This document shows, in pieces, positions 45,289 through 54,576 of a stretch of DNA of 64,000 nt (the stretch's first letter is position 1; each line of letters begins with the position of its first letter). The notes beneath the pieces were generated by a model. The model searched no databases. It was not told the origin of the DNA and saw only the letters and a program-made list of their open reading frames with translations. This DNA is from Cognataquiflexum rubidum (GTDB lineage: Bacteria > Bacteroidota > Bacteroidia > Cytophagales > Cyclobacteriaceae), in assembly GCF_022538115.1 (NCBI RefSeq), contig NZ_JAKZAL010000010.1:62001-126000 (forward strand). Direction: 5' to 3'. The position numbers were made by a program, and so were the translations under genes.

Positions 45289-45845
45289 GCAGCAGGGATC
45301 TGATATTGTCCAAAATCAAGGCTGTTCCTTTGGAAGCAAAGGAACTTCCCACTATTCCTGAATTCGAATTTGAGGGAGATTTGAAAGCCAGGTTTATAGC
45401 GTCCATTCTAGCCAACAAAGGCGAAGTCATCACAAAAGCGGAGTTTTTTAGCTTGTTGGATTCTGGGGTTTTCGAGAAAGTCTATTCTCATATTGAAGAT
45501 TTTTCTTCCTTCAACAACATCAAAATCACTGAAGATGCTCACCAACTCAATGACCTGAATCTTGCCATTATACGGGGACAATTTGGGGTGGCGGAAAATG
45601 GTGCAATATGGTTGGAAGATCGGGATATGGGTTTGCGAGCGCTTCCTTTTATCACAGAGCATTTGGTGATTGTGTTGGATTCTGCCCATTTGGTGGCCAA
45701 CATGCATCAGGCTTATGACAGGATCGGCTTGCAGGAATCGGGTTTTGGACTGTTTATCGCCGGCCCATCAAAGACGGCAGACATCGAGCAGTCCTTGGTT
45801 ATTGGAGCACATGGTGCAAAGAGTCTGAGGGTGGTGTTGATCTAA
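45285..45845 (+). CDS. lutC: LutC-type LUD domain protein
   Basis: The 186-residue protein is a single LUD domain. The recognisable stretch is IIRGQFGVAENGAIWLED, followed by HLVIVLD and GFGLFIAGPSKTADIEQSLVIGAHGAKSL, which is the conserved phosphate/nucleotide-loop-like end of LutC/YkgG. It completes the lactate oxidation complex. The start overlaps the lutB stop by 4 nt. It is somewhat shorter than B. subtilis LutC (about 240) but within the range for this phylum. A palindromic element lies at its end, between it and the mutarotase gene. Confidence 0.9.
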   Translation: MSSRDLILSKIKAVPLEAKELPTIPEFEFEGDLKARFIASILANKGEVITKAEFFSLLDSGVFEKVYSHIEDFSSFNNIKITEDAHQLNDLNLAIIRGQFGVAENGAIWLEDRDMGLRALPFITEHLVIVLDSAHLVANMHQAYDRIGLQESGFGLFIAGPSKTADIEQSLVIGAHGAKSLRVVLI

Positions 45846-45874
45846 CCTTTGAGGTTTCCAAAACCTCGAAGGTT
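45844..45874. repeat. Palindromic element between lutC and rhaM
   Basis: AACCTTTGAGGTTT and AAACCTCGAAGGTT form 14-bp arms around a CCA centre, with one T-G pair. The element starts at the lutC stop codon. It could trim or terminate the lut transcript before rhaM, although no T-run follows. Confidence 0.75.
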
Positions 45875-45927
45875 TGACAAAATCTGGTCAAGATTTTAGC
45901 CGGACTTTTACTTTGAATTTAAACAGA

Positions 45928-46251
45928 ATGAAAACAGAACAGCGCACATTTGCCTTCAAGATGTCTATCCGTCCCGGCATGGAGGAAGAATATAAGCGGA
46001 GACATGATGAAATATGGCCTGAATTGAGAAAATTATTAGAGGAGTCAGGGATTTCTGAATATTACATTTTTTTGGACAGGGACACTTCCACCCTATTTGC
46101 CTTTCAAAAAATAACCGGAAAGGGCAATTCCCAAGAACTCGGCAACCATCCTGTGGTACAAAAATGGTGGAAGGACATGGCCGATATTTCTATTTCCAAT
46201 GAGGACAATTCGCCGGTAAGCATTCCTTTAGAGGAAGTGTTCAGATTGTGA
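45928..46251 (+). CDS. rhaM: L-rhamnose mutarotase
   Basis: The 107-residue ferredoxin-like alpha/beta barrel interconverts alpha- and beta-L-rhamnose ahead of the isomerase. Family features are FKMSIRPGMEEEYKRRHDEIWPEL near the N-terminus and HPVVQKWWKDMADI, with the expected His and Trp residues. The start is the ATG at 45928 (MKTEQRTFAF); an upstream in-frame start would add 18 residues that run into the palindrome and is rejected. The length matches the usual 104-110. It confirms that L-rhamnose, not fucose, is the substrate of the region. It lies just past lutC, tying lactate oxidation to the rhamnose pathway. Confidence 0.92.
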   Translation: MKTEQRTFAFKMSIRPGMEEEYKRRHDEIWPELRKLLEESGISEYYIFLDRDTSTLFAFQKITGKGNSQELGNHPVVQKWWKDMADISISNEDNSPVSIPLEEVFRL

Positions 46252-46342
46252 TTTTTCTTTCTACCAACGTATCAATTTGGTTGAAAAAGTATGTAAAAGG
46301 AAAACTTTAAATTCCTAAATTGTAGACAAAACCCATCCTACC

Positions 46343-46714
46343 ATGAAAAATTTCCCAAAATACTTCTTCATTTTCTGGAGCGTCGTGTTCCTTCTTTTTG
46401 CATATTGGCAGGTCAACGATCCCGACCCTCAAATATGGGTTTCCCTTTATATCCTTGCAGCTATATTTTGCGGACTTGCCGCAAGGGGAAAACATCCTTT
46501 GATTCCTTTGGGAATAATTATTGTAGCCTGCATCGTCGGAGCGGTTTATTTCTACCCGACTTCGGTATCCAAGTGGGTCAATTATGAAATGGAAAACAAA
46601 GACCTGACCATGAAAACACAAGATTCCGAAGAGGCAAGGGAAACCTTTGGCTTGCTCATCATAGCAGCTATTCTTTCCGTTTCAGCCTATTTTGGCTGGA
46701 AAAATAAAATCTAA
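46343..46714 (+). CDS. TMEM220-like small membrane protein
   Basis: The 123-residue inner-membrane protein has four hydrophobic segments, about residues 6-20, 32-46, 52-70 and 102-119. The stretch FAYWQVNDPDPQIWVSLY is diagnostic of the transmembrane 220 family. Its function is unknown in bacteria. It begins 91 bp after rhaM and is followed by the NIPSNAP gene after 30 bp, so those two may form a small operon. Nothing ties it to rhamnose metabolism except position. Confidence 0.85.
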   Translation: MKNFPKYFFIFWSVVFLLFAYWQVNDPDPQIWVSLYILAAIFCGLAARGKHPLIPLGIIIVACIVGAVYFYPTSVSKWVNYEMENKDLTMKTQDSEEARETFGLLIIAAILSVSAYFGWKNKI

Positions 46715-46744
46715 AATTACAGTCCAATTAAATTACCATTCTCT

Positions 46745-47497
46745 ATGAAAAAGTTTTCAATATTTATTTTGGTCCTTTGCGGCCTGATTCCCAATCTGAT
46801 CCATGCTCAGGAAACCCGTTATTTTGAAATGCGGACTTACACTGCCCATGAAGGGAAAAGACCGGATCTGATCAAAAGATTTCAAGACCATACGCTGAAG
46901 TTGTTTGAAAAAAACGGAATAGAAAATATTGCCTATTTCATTCCTACCGACGATACCAACAACACCCTTACCTTTATCCTTGCCTATCCGGACAAAGAAT
47001 CTAGGGATGTATTGTGGAATAAATTTGCCAACAGCCCTGAGTGGCAAGCTGCCGCAAAAGCTTCTGAAGCAAATGGTCCATTGGTAGCTAAAGTGGAACA
47101 GGTATTCATGAAAAATGCCCCTGACCTGACGCCGGAAATCATCCGTGATCAGAATGAAGGTAACAGGGTTTTTGAATTGAGGACATATTACATGATGCCC
47201 GGAAAAGTGGACGCGATTCATGCGAGATTCCGGGATTACACCCGTGAATTATTCCAAAAACACGGCATGATCAATGTGATGTATTGGTACACGGTCGAAA
47301 AAGATCCTGCTGTGCAGACCAAATTGGTTTACCTCCTGGCGCATAAAAGTGAGAAAGCAGGCAAAGCTTCTTTTGAGAAATTCGGCAAAGATCCATCTTG
47401 GATTGTCGTCCGTGATGCTTCCGAGCAAAACGGAAAAATAGTTGAAAAGATAACCTCGGTATACCTCAAGCCTTTGCCTTTCTCGCCTTTGAAATAA
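46745..47497 (+). CDS. Secreted NIPSNAP family protein
   Basis: The 250-residue exported protein has a signal peptide (MKKFSIFILVLCGLIPNL, cut near HAQ) followed by two NIPSNAP/dimeric alpha-beta barrel domains. These start at RYFEMRTYTAHEGKRPDLI (about 25) and RVFELRTYYMMPGKVDAIH (about 140). The duplication is typical of exported members in this phylum, and no enzymatic activity is established. It ends 164 bp before a strong hairpin terminator. The upstream TMEM220-like gene is the probable operon partner. Confidence 0.9.
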   Translation: MKKFSIFILVLCGLIPNLIHAQETRYFEMRTYTAHEGKRPDLIKRFQDHTLKLFEKNGIENIAYFIPTDDTNNTLTFILAYPDKESRDVLWNKFANSPEWQAAAKASEANGPLVAKVEQVFMKNAPDLTPEIIRDQNEGNRVFELRTYYMMPGKVDAIHARFRDYTRELFQKHGMINVMYWYTVEKDPAVQTKLVYLLAHKSEKAGKASFEKFGKDPSWIVVRDASEQNGKIVEKITSVYLKPLPFSPLK

Positions 47498-47660
47498 TGT
47501 TTTCTCAGGGTGAAAAATTAAACTCGACTCATCACTAAATATATAAACTTAAACCGCTTCCCAAAAGATATTGATAGATATTGGATATTGATCGATATTG
47601 CTTTTGCGGGTATAGGACTAGATCGAAAGTGCACCTTCTGTTGAGGCCCGAGAATAAATC

Positions 47661-47700
47661 AGAAAGCCCCAAGGTCATCAACAGATTTCCTTGGGGCTTT
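47661..47700 (+). terminator. Intrinsic terminator, copy 1
   Basis: A 12-bp stem AAAGCCCCAAGG/CCTTGGGGCTTT closes a 14-nt loop. It lies downstream of the NIPSNAP gene. The full 40-nt sequence is repeated exactly at 48137-48176. Confidence 0.75.
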
Positions 47701-47718
47701 AAACTGTCCCTTAATAAG

Positions 47719-48090
47719 CCCTTTTGTTCCTTTGTGGTTGATCCTTTACTAGCAGTTTCAATCCCTTTGTTTCCTTTTGTTCCTTTGTGGTTGATTCATT
47801 CTAACCGTGATTTATAGGATTTTCAAGTACCCCTTAAAAAAATTAGCAAGTTCAATCCCTTTGTTTCCTTTTGTTCCTTTGTGGTTGATCCTTTTTTAGC
47901 AGGATTATTCCCTTTGTTTCCTTTTATTTGTGGTTAACTTTTTTTCTACGATATCCGAAGTTTTCAACTATTCCATTCCGCAAAATATTAGCAGGTTCAA
48001 TCCCTTTTGTTCATTTGTGGTTGATCCTTTAATGTTGTGGTCTACAGATTTTTCACTTACACACTTGGAAATTTTAGCAAGTTTGCTCTC
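47719..48090. repeat. Degenerate tandem repeats, period near 95 bp
   Basis: Four or five partial copies of a unit contain AGCAGGTTCAATCCC followed by TTTTGTTCCTTTGTGGTTGA; AGCA anchors lie near 47751, 47845, 47898 and 47990. The intervening segments are related to each other (GATTT...TTTTCAA...ACC), so this is a decayed tandem repeat and not a spacer array. It fills most of the 730-bp gap between 47497 and 48228; I see no gene in it. Confidence 0.75.
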
Positions 48091-48136
48091 TTTGACTGCC
48101 ACGTTTCCTAAACTTTTCTGATAGCATCTATAAATG

Positions 48137-48176
48137 AGAAAGCCCCAAGGTCATCAACAGATTTCCTTGGGGCTTT
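48137..48176. terminator. Intrinsic terminator, copy 2
   Basis: This is an exact 40-nt copy of 47661-47700, with a 12-bp GC-rich stem. It lies 51 bp past the stop of the minus-strand ThuA/dehydrogenase gene, and a T-rich run follows on the plus strand. It probably ends transcription from both sides. Confidence 0.78.
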
Positions 48177-48227
48177 TCTTTTGGCTATAAATCACGCGTA
48201 CTAGGTAATGCTTCCGATATTGGACTT

Positions 48228-51200
48228 TTACTTGGATTTGAATTCGGCTGAATGTATTGTCGCTATAGGTTCACCTGCCGCTGCAGGTCTCGTCACAAAA
48301 TAAACATCATGCTTTTTGCCATCAGTGATTGGCTCAATGGCAATGTTGGCTATTCCTGCCGCTATTCCTCCGGGTCCACCGGCAAGAGTGATGAATCTGG
48401 ATTCCCCGATTTTCTGTCCACTTGGAGAATCCAACCTGACTTCAATCGCAAATCCTTCTTTTCCAGGCTCCTGACCACCTCCCACTACTTGGATAGAAGC
48501 AACATCAGTCAGATCAATTCCTTGGAATGAAAAGGATGCTTCCTTGGAAGGAATCATCATAAAGATCATTCCCTCATAAGTCGTGGTAGAGAATTCAACC
48601 AGATTTGTAGCTTGATGCATTCCCATTTTTGGATTGCGGAGCGTTACCGAACTATTTCCGGTCAACGGTTTGACACCCTCAGCACCCCTATCCGTAAAGC
48701 TTGCCGAGAGCACAAACACACCATTATCGCTGAGTGGCTTTCCTGCTGTTGGTTCAACAGATCCAGTGGCAGGCAACGAAGACTTCTCAACAGCATCTCT
48801 GCGTCCGAGCGAAAGGATATAAGCTACCACTTTTTTGGCGTCCTCATTTTTCAAGTTTGGATTTGCAGGCATTACAGTTTCACCCCATACACCGCCTCCA
48901 CCTTTTTGGATTTTGTTTACGAGATAAGCAGTAGCAGCTTCAGGATTTCTTCTGTACTTTCTTGAAACGTCTACATAAGAAGGGCCTATAGAGGCTTCAT
49001 CTTCTTTGTGGCAAGTCTTACAGGTCAACGAACTGATGATGCTTTTTCCGGTCATAGCATCGGTCATGATAAGGTGACCTTTAGCAGCCTCTGCCTGATC
49101 CAATCCTGAGATATAGTCTGCTGCCAAATAGAGGGTAGATAGATTTTGGCCCGCTTCTGCGTCATCAGGGTCGGATACCGTTACGGTATAAGCCACTTTT
49201 TTGCCAGGGAAATAAAAAGTCTGATTTCCTTTTATTTCAATGTTTACTATCGGCGCAATATTTCCTGCATAAACAGAGGCAATGGTACTTTTTGCACTCA
49301 ACTTGCCAGGATCACTTACCGTTGCCTGCACATCATAATCTCCAACGGCATTGAAAGTATGGGTCAGTTTTGGCTCTGAAGTAGTCACTGTCTCGCCGTT
49401 TCCAAGATCCCATACAAAACTCATTGGGTCATTTTCAGGGTCATTGGCTTCTACAGTAAATGTTGCCGTGAAAGGAATGGAACCGGATTTTTTATCAACT
49501 GAAATGGACTGGACTACAGGCGTTCTGTTTCCTGCATTGAAATCGATCCTCGAAAGTCCTGAATCCGCATTTTTGGTAAACCAACCATTTCCATATTCCA
49601 AAACATAAAATTTCCCATCAGGACCGACTTCCAAATCAATCAAAGCATTGAATTTGGTTTTGGACATAAAGGGCTCCATTTTGTCAAAGTCACCGTTTGG
49701 CAACATGGTTACCACTTTGATCCAACCCCTCACCCAATCGTACATAAAAAACTTCCCGTCATAGTAGGAAGGATATTTTGTATCTGCAGGATACATGTCT
49801 GAGTAATAGACAGGACCTGCCATGGCATTTCTACCGCCTGTGCCTAACTGTGGAAACTCAGGGGAAACTCCATACGGATACCAAATAAAAGCTGGAGACA
49901 AAGGTGCCACCACCTTGGCTCCTGTATTGTTTTTGGAGTTGTTGGTAGGTTTTTCAGGGTCAAAAGGCGCTCCAGGAGTTCCGGTTGCATAGTCAAATTC
50001 CCGGTAAGGGTAATTGTTGCCCACAAAATATGGCCAACCAAAATTGCCTGCTTTTCTTGCCTGATTGACTTCGTCATAACCTCTTGGACCTCTTGTATCC
50101 AAGCTGTCATTGGCAGCATCCGGCCCAACTTCACCCCAATAGAGGAAACCTGTTTTTTGATCGACGGAAATTCGATAAGGGTTTCTGTTTCCCTGAACAT
50201 AGATTTCAGGTCTTGTGCCTTCTGTACCTTTTGGATATAGATTGCCTTCCGGAATCTCGTAGCTGCCATCTTCATTGACCTTGATTCTCAAAATCTTTCC
50301 TCGCAAGTCATTGGCATTTCCCGAGCTTCTCCTAGCATCATATTGCTCAAAACCATCTCTGTTGTCCAAAGGTGCAAAGCCTCTGTTGACAAATTTGCTG
50401 TCTTTTTGGTCAAAAGGCGTGGAGTTGTCACCTGTCGAAAGGTAAAGCAAGCCATCCTTATCAAAAGCAATGGAACCACCGGTATGGCAGCATATTTCCC
50501 TTTGGGAATACAGTTCCAAAATGATTTTTTCAGAAGCCAAATCCAGCTTGTCATTTTCAAATTTGAACCTAGAAAGCCTGTTGACCTCCTTGCCGGTAGG
50601 GCTGTAAAACATGAAAATGTAATTGTTCTTAGCAAAATTAGGGTCTTTTTGAATGCCCATCAAACCTTCCTCGGCATTGACACCGGGGGTACTTGTTTTC
50701 CAATACACATCAAGCTTTGCAATCTCACGTGCTGTCGAATCACCGTTTTTGTACAGCATGACTTCACCTCTTCTTTGTGCTATCAAGATGTCAAGATTGG
50801 GCAAAATGGTCATTTCGGTAGGTTCGGTAAATTCACCGACTACAAGGTTGATCTTCTCAAACCTGTTTTCCTCAGGAACTCTTTGGGTCTTCGCTTTGGA
50901 ATAATCCAACTCTTTGTTTTCCCCGATAGCATATTTGATTCCTTCAAGAACATGTTTTAGGAAAAGCTCCTCAGAATAAGATTCTTTTGTGTGGCCTCCT
51001 GCGGTGTAGAATGCCCTTCCACCATCAAATTCATGGTACCAAGCCATCGGATGGAATCCCATCGGTTTGGTGTGCAAGTAGCTTGATTCATCGATATCCA
51101 TCAATACATTGACATCAGGATTCAGCTTTTGGAAATGATACCATTCGTCTCTTCTGTTCCATATCTCAGGCAAAAAACGGGTGGTAGAATGATTCCTATC

Positions 51201-51674
51201 CGTAACATTCAATTTACCATCCTGAACATTTGGATGTGGGTCCCCTATGCCGGGGTGATAAGAAAAATTAGCACCGGCAAGCCTACTGTACCATCCCCAC
51301 TCGTATTCTGTATCTGCTGCTGCGTGGATTCCTACATATCCTCCACCTGCTTGGATATATCTCTCAAAATCTGCTTCCTGATAATGGTTGAGCACGTCAC
51401 CCGTTGTACTTAACCAAATGACTGCTGAATATTGTTTCAGGTTTTCCTCGGTAAACATCTCCGAATTGGTGGTGGTATCCACATCAAATTCGTTTTCTGC
51501 ACCGAGCTTTTGGATAGCGGCTACCCCATCCACGATGGATTCATGATAATATCCGGCCGTTTTACTAAATACTAGGACTTTTGGTTTTCCGCTTCTTTTG
51601 TTACAGGAAGAAAAAACCACCAAGACCATCACTAGAAGAAATAAACTTCTTTTCAAGGAATTCAAGGTTAACAT
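48228..51674 (-). CDS. ThuA - soluble sugar dehydrogenase - PKD - cytochrome c lipoprotein
   Basis: The 1148-residue lipoprotein has a lipobox near residue 24 (VVFSSCN) and these parts in order: ThuA-like domain, about 30-255 (VLVFSKTAGYYHESI, YVGIHAAADTEY); PQQ-dependent sugar dehydrogenase (GDH) propeller, about 275-720 (GLMGIQKDPNFAKNNYIF, CCHTGGSIAFD, PYRISVDQKTG); PKD domain, about 735-815; monohaem cytochrome c with C885-x-x-C888-H889 and Met in VMPANP; and a C-terminal carbohydrate-binding-like domain, about 1010-1148. It should oxidise a sugar at the outer membrane or periplasm and pass electrons to its own haem. Such fusions are frequent in Cyclobacteriaceae. The substrate is unknown. 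It is divergent from a GH3 glycosidase gene, which suggests a shared polysaccharide role. Confidence 0.9.
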   Translation of the reverse strand: MLTLNSLKRSLFLLVMVLVVFSSCNKRSGKPKVLVFSKTAGYYHESIVDGVAAIQKLGAENEFDVDTTTNSEMFTEENLKQYSAVIWLSTTGDVLNHYQEADFERYIQAGGGYVGIHAAADTEYEWGWYSRLAGANFSYHPGIGDPHPNVQDGKLNVTDRNHSTTRFLPEIWNRRDEWYHFQKLNPDVNVLMDIDESSYLHTKPMGFHPMAWYHEFDGGRAFYTAGGHTKESYSEELFLKHVLEGIKYAIGENKELDYSKAKTQRVPEENRFEKINLVVGEFTEPTEMTILPNLDILIAQRRGEVMLYKNGDSTAREIAKLDVYWKTSTPGVNAEEGLMGIQKDPNFAKNNYIFMFYSPTGKEVNRLSRFKFENDKLDLASEKIILELYSQREICCHTGGSIAFDKDGLLYLSTGDNSTPFDQKDSKFVNRGFAPLDNRDGFEQYDARRSSGNANDLRGKILRIKVNEDGSYEIPEGNLYPKGTEGTRPEIYVQGNRNPYRISVDQKTGFLYWGEVGPDAANDSLDTRGPRGYDEVNQARKAGNFGWPYFVGNNYPYREFDYATGTPGAPFDPEKPTNNSKNNTGAKVVAPLSPAFIWYPYGVSPEFPQLGTGGRNAMAGPVYYSDMYPADTKYPSYYDGKFFMYDWVRGWIKVVTMLPNGDFDKMEPFMSKTKFNALIDLEVGPDGKFYVLEYGNGWFTKNADSGLSRIDFNAGNRTPVVQSISVDKKSGSIPFTATFTVEANDPENDPMSFVWDLGNGETVTTSEPKLTHTFNAVGDYDVQATVSDPGKLSAKSTIASVYAGNIAPIVNIEIKGNQTFYFPGKKVAYTVTVSDPDDAEAGQNLSTLYLAADYISGLDQAEAAKGHLIMTDAMTGKSIISSLTCKTCHKEDEASIGPSYVDVSRKYRRNPEAATAYLVNKIQKGGGGVWGETVMPANPNLKNEDAKKVVAYILSLGRRDAVEKSSLPATGSVEPTAGKPLSDNGVFVLSASFTDRGAEGVKPLTGNSSVTLRNPKMGMHQATNLVEFSTTTYEGMIFMMIPSKEASFSFQGIDLTDVASIQVVGGGQEPGKEGFAIEVRLDSPSGQKIGESRFITLAGGPGGIAAGIANIAIEPITDGKKHDVYFVTRPAAAGEPIATIHSAEFKSK

Positions 51675-51878
51675 AGGTTATTGTATTTTGGAAATATTTG
51701 GAAAGATAGAGAGATTCTCAATGTGCTTGCGGTTGAATCATTTAAGTGGGCATTTGGCCGTAAGATTGGTCGATTTCTTTGAACCAAAAGCAAATATTAA
51801 TTAATTAAATTGACCTGCAAAAATTTCATTATGTATTTTTTACATTTTGAAATACATTTGGGTATAAATGTGCTGACC

Positions 51879-54218
51879 ATGAAACAAATAACCAAAAAAA
51901 CCATCCCCATGTTTGCGATAGCAGCCATGTTGATGTCCTGTGAAAAAAATGTGGTGGAAGAAACCCAATTAGATGAAAATATCACCATCCTCACCCAATC
52001 ATTGGGTGCAAAACTCGGTTATTCAAAATCTTCGGGTGTCAATATTCTTGATGAAAAAGGGTTGAAATTCAAGGACCTGAATAAGAACGGAGAACTTGAC
52101 AAATACGAAGACTGGAGGCTTTCCTTTGAGGAAAGGGCAACTGACTTGGCCTCCAGATTGTCAGTCGAACAGATTGCAGGACTGATGCTTTACAGTTCTC
52201 ATCAAGCTATCCCTGCTGCACCCGTGGGATTTGGTGCAGGTACTTACGAAGGAAAATCATTTCCTGAGAGCGGCAAGCCTTCTTCCTCGCTTTCAGACCA
52301 ACAAAAGAAGTTTTTGACAGAAGACAATCTCAGGCATGTATTGATCACAAGGGTAGAAAGCCCCGAAGTAGCTGCCCAATGGAACAACAATGCCCAAGCT
52401 TATGTCGAAGGTTTGGGTTTCGGAATTCCGACCAACAACAGTTCAGACCCAAGACACAGCCCAATCGCGAGTACGGAATACAATGCCGGCGCAGGAGGCA
52501 ATATCTCCATGTGGCCTGAAGCCCTTGGATTGGCAGCGACTTTTGATCCAGCTTTGGTGCAAAGGTTTGGAGAAGTTGCTTCCATAGAATACCGGGCTTT
52601 GGGATTGACGACAGCACTTTCTCCGCAGATAGACCTCGGTACCGAACCAAGGTGGAACAGATTGAAAGGCACTTTTGGAGAGGATTCAAGACTATCGGCG
52701 GACATGGCACGGGGATATGTAGACGGATTTCAGTCTTCTGCACCTGAATATGAAATCTCCGGGGGTTGGGGCTTTCAAAGTGTCAATGCCATGGTCAAAC
52801 ATTGGCCAAGTGGCGGACCTGAAGAAGGAGGAAGAGACGGACATTTTGCTTATGGAAAGTTTGCAGTGTATCCCGGGAACAACTTCGAAGAACATTTGGT
52901 ACCCTTCACTGAAGGCGCATTTAAACTGAGCGGAAAAACCAAATCTGCCTCAGCAGTCATGCCCTACTATACCATTTCTTATGGGCAGGACAGCAAAAAC
53001 GGAGAAAATGTAGCTAATGCCTACAGCGAATATCTTATTACCGATTTGTTGAGAGGAAAATATGGGTATGAAGGCGTCGTCTGTACCGATTGGGGAGTGA
53101 CAGGGAATGAAAGGGACAATGTGGAAGTCTTTGCCGGAAAACCGTGGGGTATGGAAACTGCCAGCATTGCAGAAAGGCATTACCGGGTCATCATGGCGGG
53201 CGGGGATCAGTTTGGTGGCAACAATGACATCAATCCCGTCTTGGAAGCCTATCAGTTAGGCGTTAAAGAACATGGGGAAGAATGGATTAGGGCAAGATTT
53301 GAAAAGTCAGCGGTGAGGTTGTTGAGGAATATTTTCCAGACAGGCCTGTTTGAAAATCCTTACCTCGAAATCGCCCATACCAAGGAAACTGTCGGTAATC
53401 CCGCATTTATGGAAGAAGGATTTCAGGCCCAAGTCAAGTCAGTGGTCATGTTGAAGAATAAAGAAAACGTCCTTCCTATCGCCAAAAACAGTAAGGTATA
53501 TATCCCTAAGAAATTTATTCCTTCCACTACCAATTGGTGGGGAATCAAATCGGAAGAACAATGGGTAGATGCATTGAACCTTGAAATCGCCAAAAAATAC
53601 TTTCAGGTTACCGATAATCCCGAGGAAGCAGATTTTGCCTTGGTCTTTGTCAGCAATCCCGAATCAGGAACAGGTTATGACCCTGCTGACAGGATGACCG
53701 GAGGAAATGGTTATGTCCCAATCAGTCTCCAATATGGCACTTACACAGCTGCTACCGCCCGAGAACAAAGCATTGCGGCAGGAGATCCGGTACTCGCTCC
53801 TCAGGTTACCAACAGGTCTTATAAAAACAAAACCATCACAGCCTCAAATCTGAAGGACCTTCAAAACGTCATGGACACCAAAAAAGCCATGAACGGAAAA
53901 CCTGTTATAACCATCATTTCGGCCTCCAACCCGATGGTTTTTTCAGAATTTGAAAAAGAGGTTCAGGGAATCGTGTTGCACTTCAATGTCCAGGATCAGG
54001 CAATTTTGGATATTTTATCAGGTGCTGCAGAACCAAGCGGATTATTGCCGGTACAGATGCCTGCCAATATGGAGACCGTCGAGAGCCAATTTGAAGATGT
54101 GGCGCATGATATGGATTGCCATGTGGATGAGGCAGGCAATACATACAATTTTGCTTTTGGATTAAACTGGAAAGGGGTAATCAAAGACTCCCGTACAGAA
54201 AAGTATCAGAAAAAATAA
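51879..54218 (+). CDS. GH3 family glycoside hydrolase lipoprotein
   Basis: The 779-residue enzyme starts at the ATG at 51879; an earlier frame start at 51810 would place 23 residues before the signal. It has a signal sequence with lipobox AMLMSC (about residue 18), so it is a surface or periplasmic lipoprotein. The GH3 barrel carries the probable nucleophile Asp404 in VVCTDWGV, plus ALSPQIDLGTEPRWNR and the KHWPSGGPEEGGRDGH substrate-binding loop. The C-terminal GH3_C domain begins near 540 (SVVMLKNKENVLPIA). Beta-glucosidase is the usual activity; specificity is not readable. It is divergent from the ThuA/dehydrogenase gene across 204 bp. Confidence 0.9.
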   Translation: MKQITKKTIPMFAIAAMLMSCEKNVVEETQLDENITILTQSLGAKLGYSKSSGVNILDEKGLKFKDLNKNGELDKYEDWRLSFEERATDLASRLSVEQIAGLMLYSSHQAIPAAPVGFGAGTYEGKSFPESGKPSSSLSDQQKKFLTEDNLRHVLITRVESPEVAAQWNNNAQAYVEGLGFGIPTNNSSDPRHSPIASTEYNAGAGGNISMWPEALGLAATFDPALVQRFGEVASIEYRALGLTTALSPQIDLGTEPRWNRLKGTFGEDSRLSADMARGYVDGFQSSAPEYEISGGWGFQSVNAMVKHWPSGGPEEGGRDGHFAYGKFAVYPGNNFEEHLVPFTEGAFKLSGKTKSASAVMPYYTISYGQDSKNGENVANAYSEYLITDLLRGKYGYEGVVCTDWGVTGNERDNVEVFAGKPWGMETASIAERHYRVIMAGGDQFGGNNDINPVLEAYQLGVKEHGEEWIRARFEKSAVRLLRNIFQTGLFENPYLEIAHTKETVGNPAFMEEGFQAQVKSVVMLKNKENVLPIAKNSKVYIPKKFIPSTTNWWGIKSEEQWVDALNLEIAKKYFQVTDNPEEADFALVFVSNPESGTGYDPADRMTGGNGYVPISLQYGTYTAATAREQSIAAGDPVLAPQVTNRSYKNKTITASNLKDLQNVMDTKKAMNGKPVITIISASNPMVFSEFEKEVQGIVLHFNVQDQAILDILSGAAEPSGLLPVQMPANMETVESQFEDVAHDMDCHVDEAGNTYNFAFGLNWKGVIKDSRTEKYQKK

Positions 54219-54236
54219 ATCTCCAAACCACAGAAA

Positions 54237-54470
54237 TCAAGAACCACAGTCAAAAGTCTCATAGTCTTCCTTGAAAACTGACTTTAATCTACCCTCTCCG
54301 TCCCGGTAGGTAATGGTCCCTGTTCTTGTATTCTGCCTGATGTCTTGACTCATTTCGATGGTTGTTCCATCTTTCAGAAGGACGGTACAGGTTCCTGAGA
54401 TTTCTTCGATATCGGATATACAACTTCCCAATCCCAGGATAAGGATGGATGCAAAAAAGATTTTTTTCAT
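54237..54470 (-). CDS. Small lipoprotein of unknown function
   Basis: The 77-residue lipoprotein starts at the ATG at 54470 (MKKIFFASILILGLGSC), which gives a complete signal and lipobox with Cys17. An in-frame extension to 54590 has no signal character and is rejected. The mature part is about 60 residues and beta-rich, with CTVLLKDGTTIEM and GRLKSVFKEDYETFDCG, including two further cysteines that could form a disulfide. I recognise no family. It is convergent with the GH3 gene, 18 bp between stops, and lies past the pgk terminator. Confidence 0.75.
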   Translation of the reverse strand: MKKIFFASILILGLGSCISDIEEISGTCTVLLKDGTTIEMSQDIRQNTRTGTITYRDGEGRLKSVFKEDYETFDCGS

Positions 54471-54576
54471 GGGTGAAGATTTAACAATTAAGGCCAAAAT
54501 TACAATTTTGTAGCAAAACGCAAGGAGGATTGGATTATTCTTTCGCGAATGATTTTTGTTGCAATCCTTGAGAAAA

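Noticed and set aside
45874-45927. Longer N-terminus for the mutarotase
   Set aside because: The extra 18 residues start within a palindromic element, and the family begins at the ATG at 45928.
47581-47817. Small ORF of 78 codons after the NIPSNAP gene
   Set aside because: It runs through the terminator hairpin and the tandem repeats, so it is not plausible as a gene.
47719-48090. CRISPR-like array
   Set aside because: Repeat units are decayed, spacing is irregular, and the would-be spacers are similar to each other. No cas genes are present.
51853-51860. TACATTTG as a -7 promoter element for the GH3 gene
   Set aside because: It fits TAnnTTTG, but no TTTG partner lies at the right distance upstream and little leader remains before the start codon.
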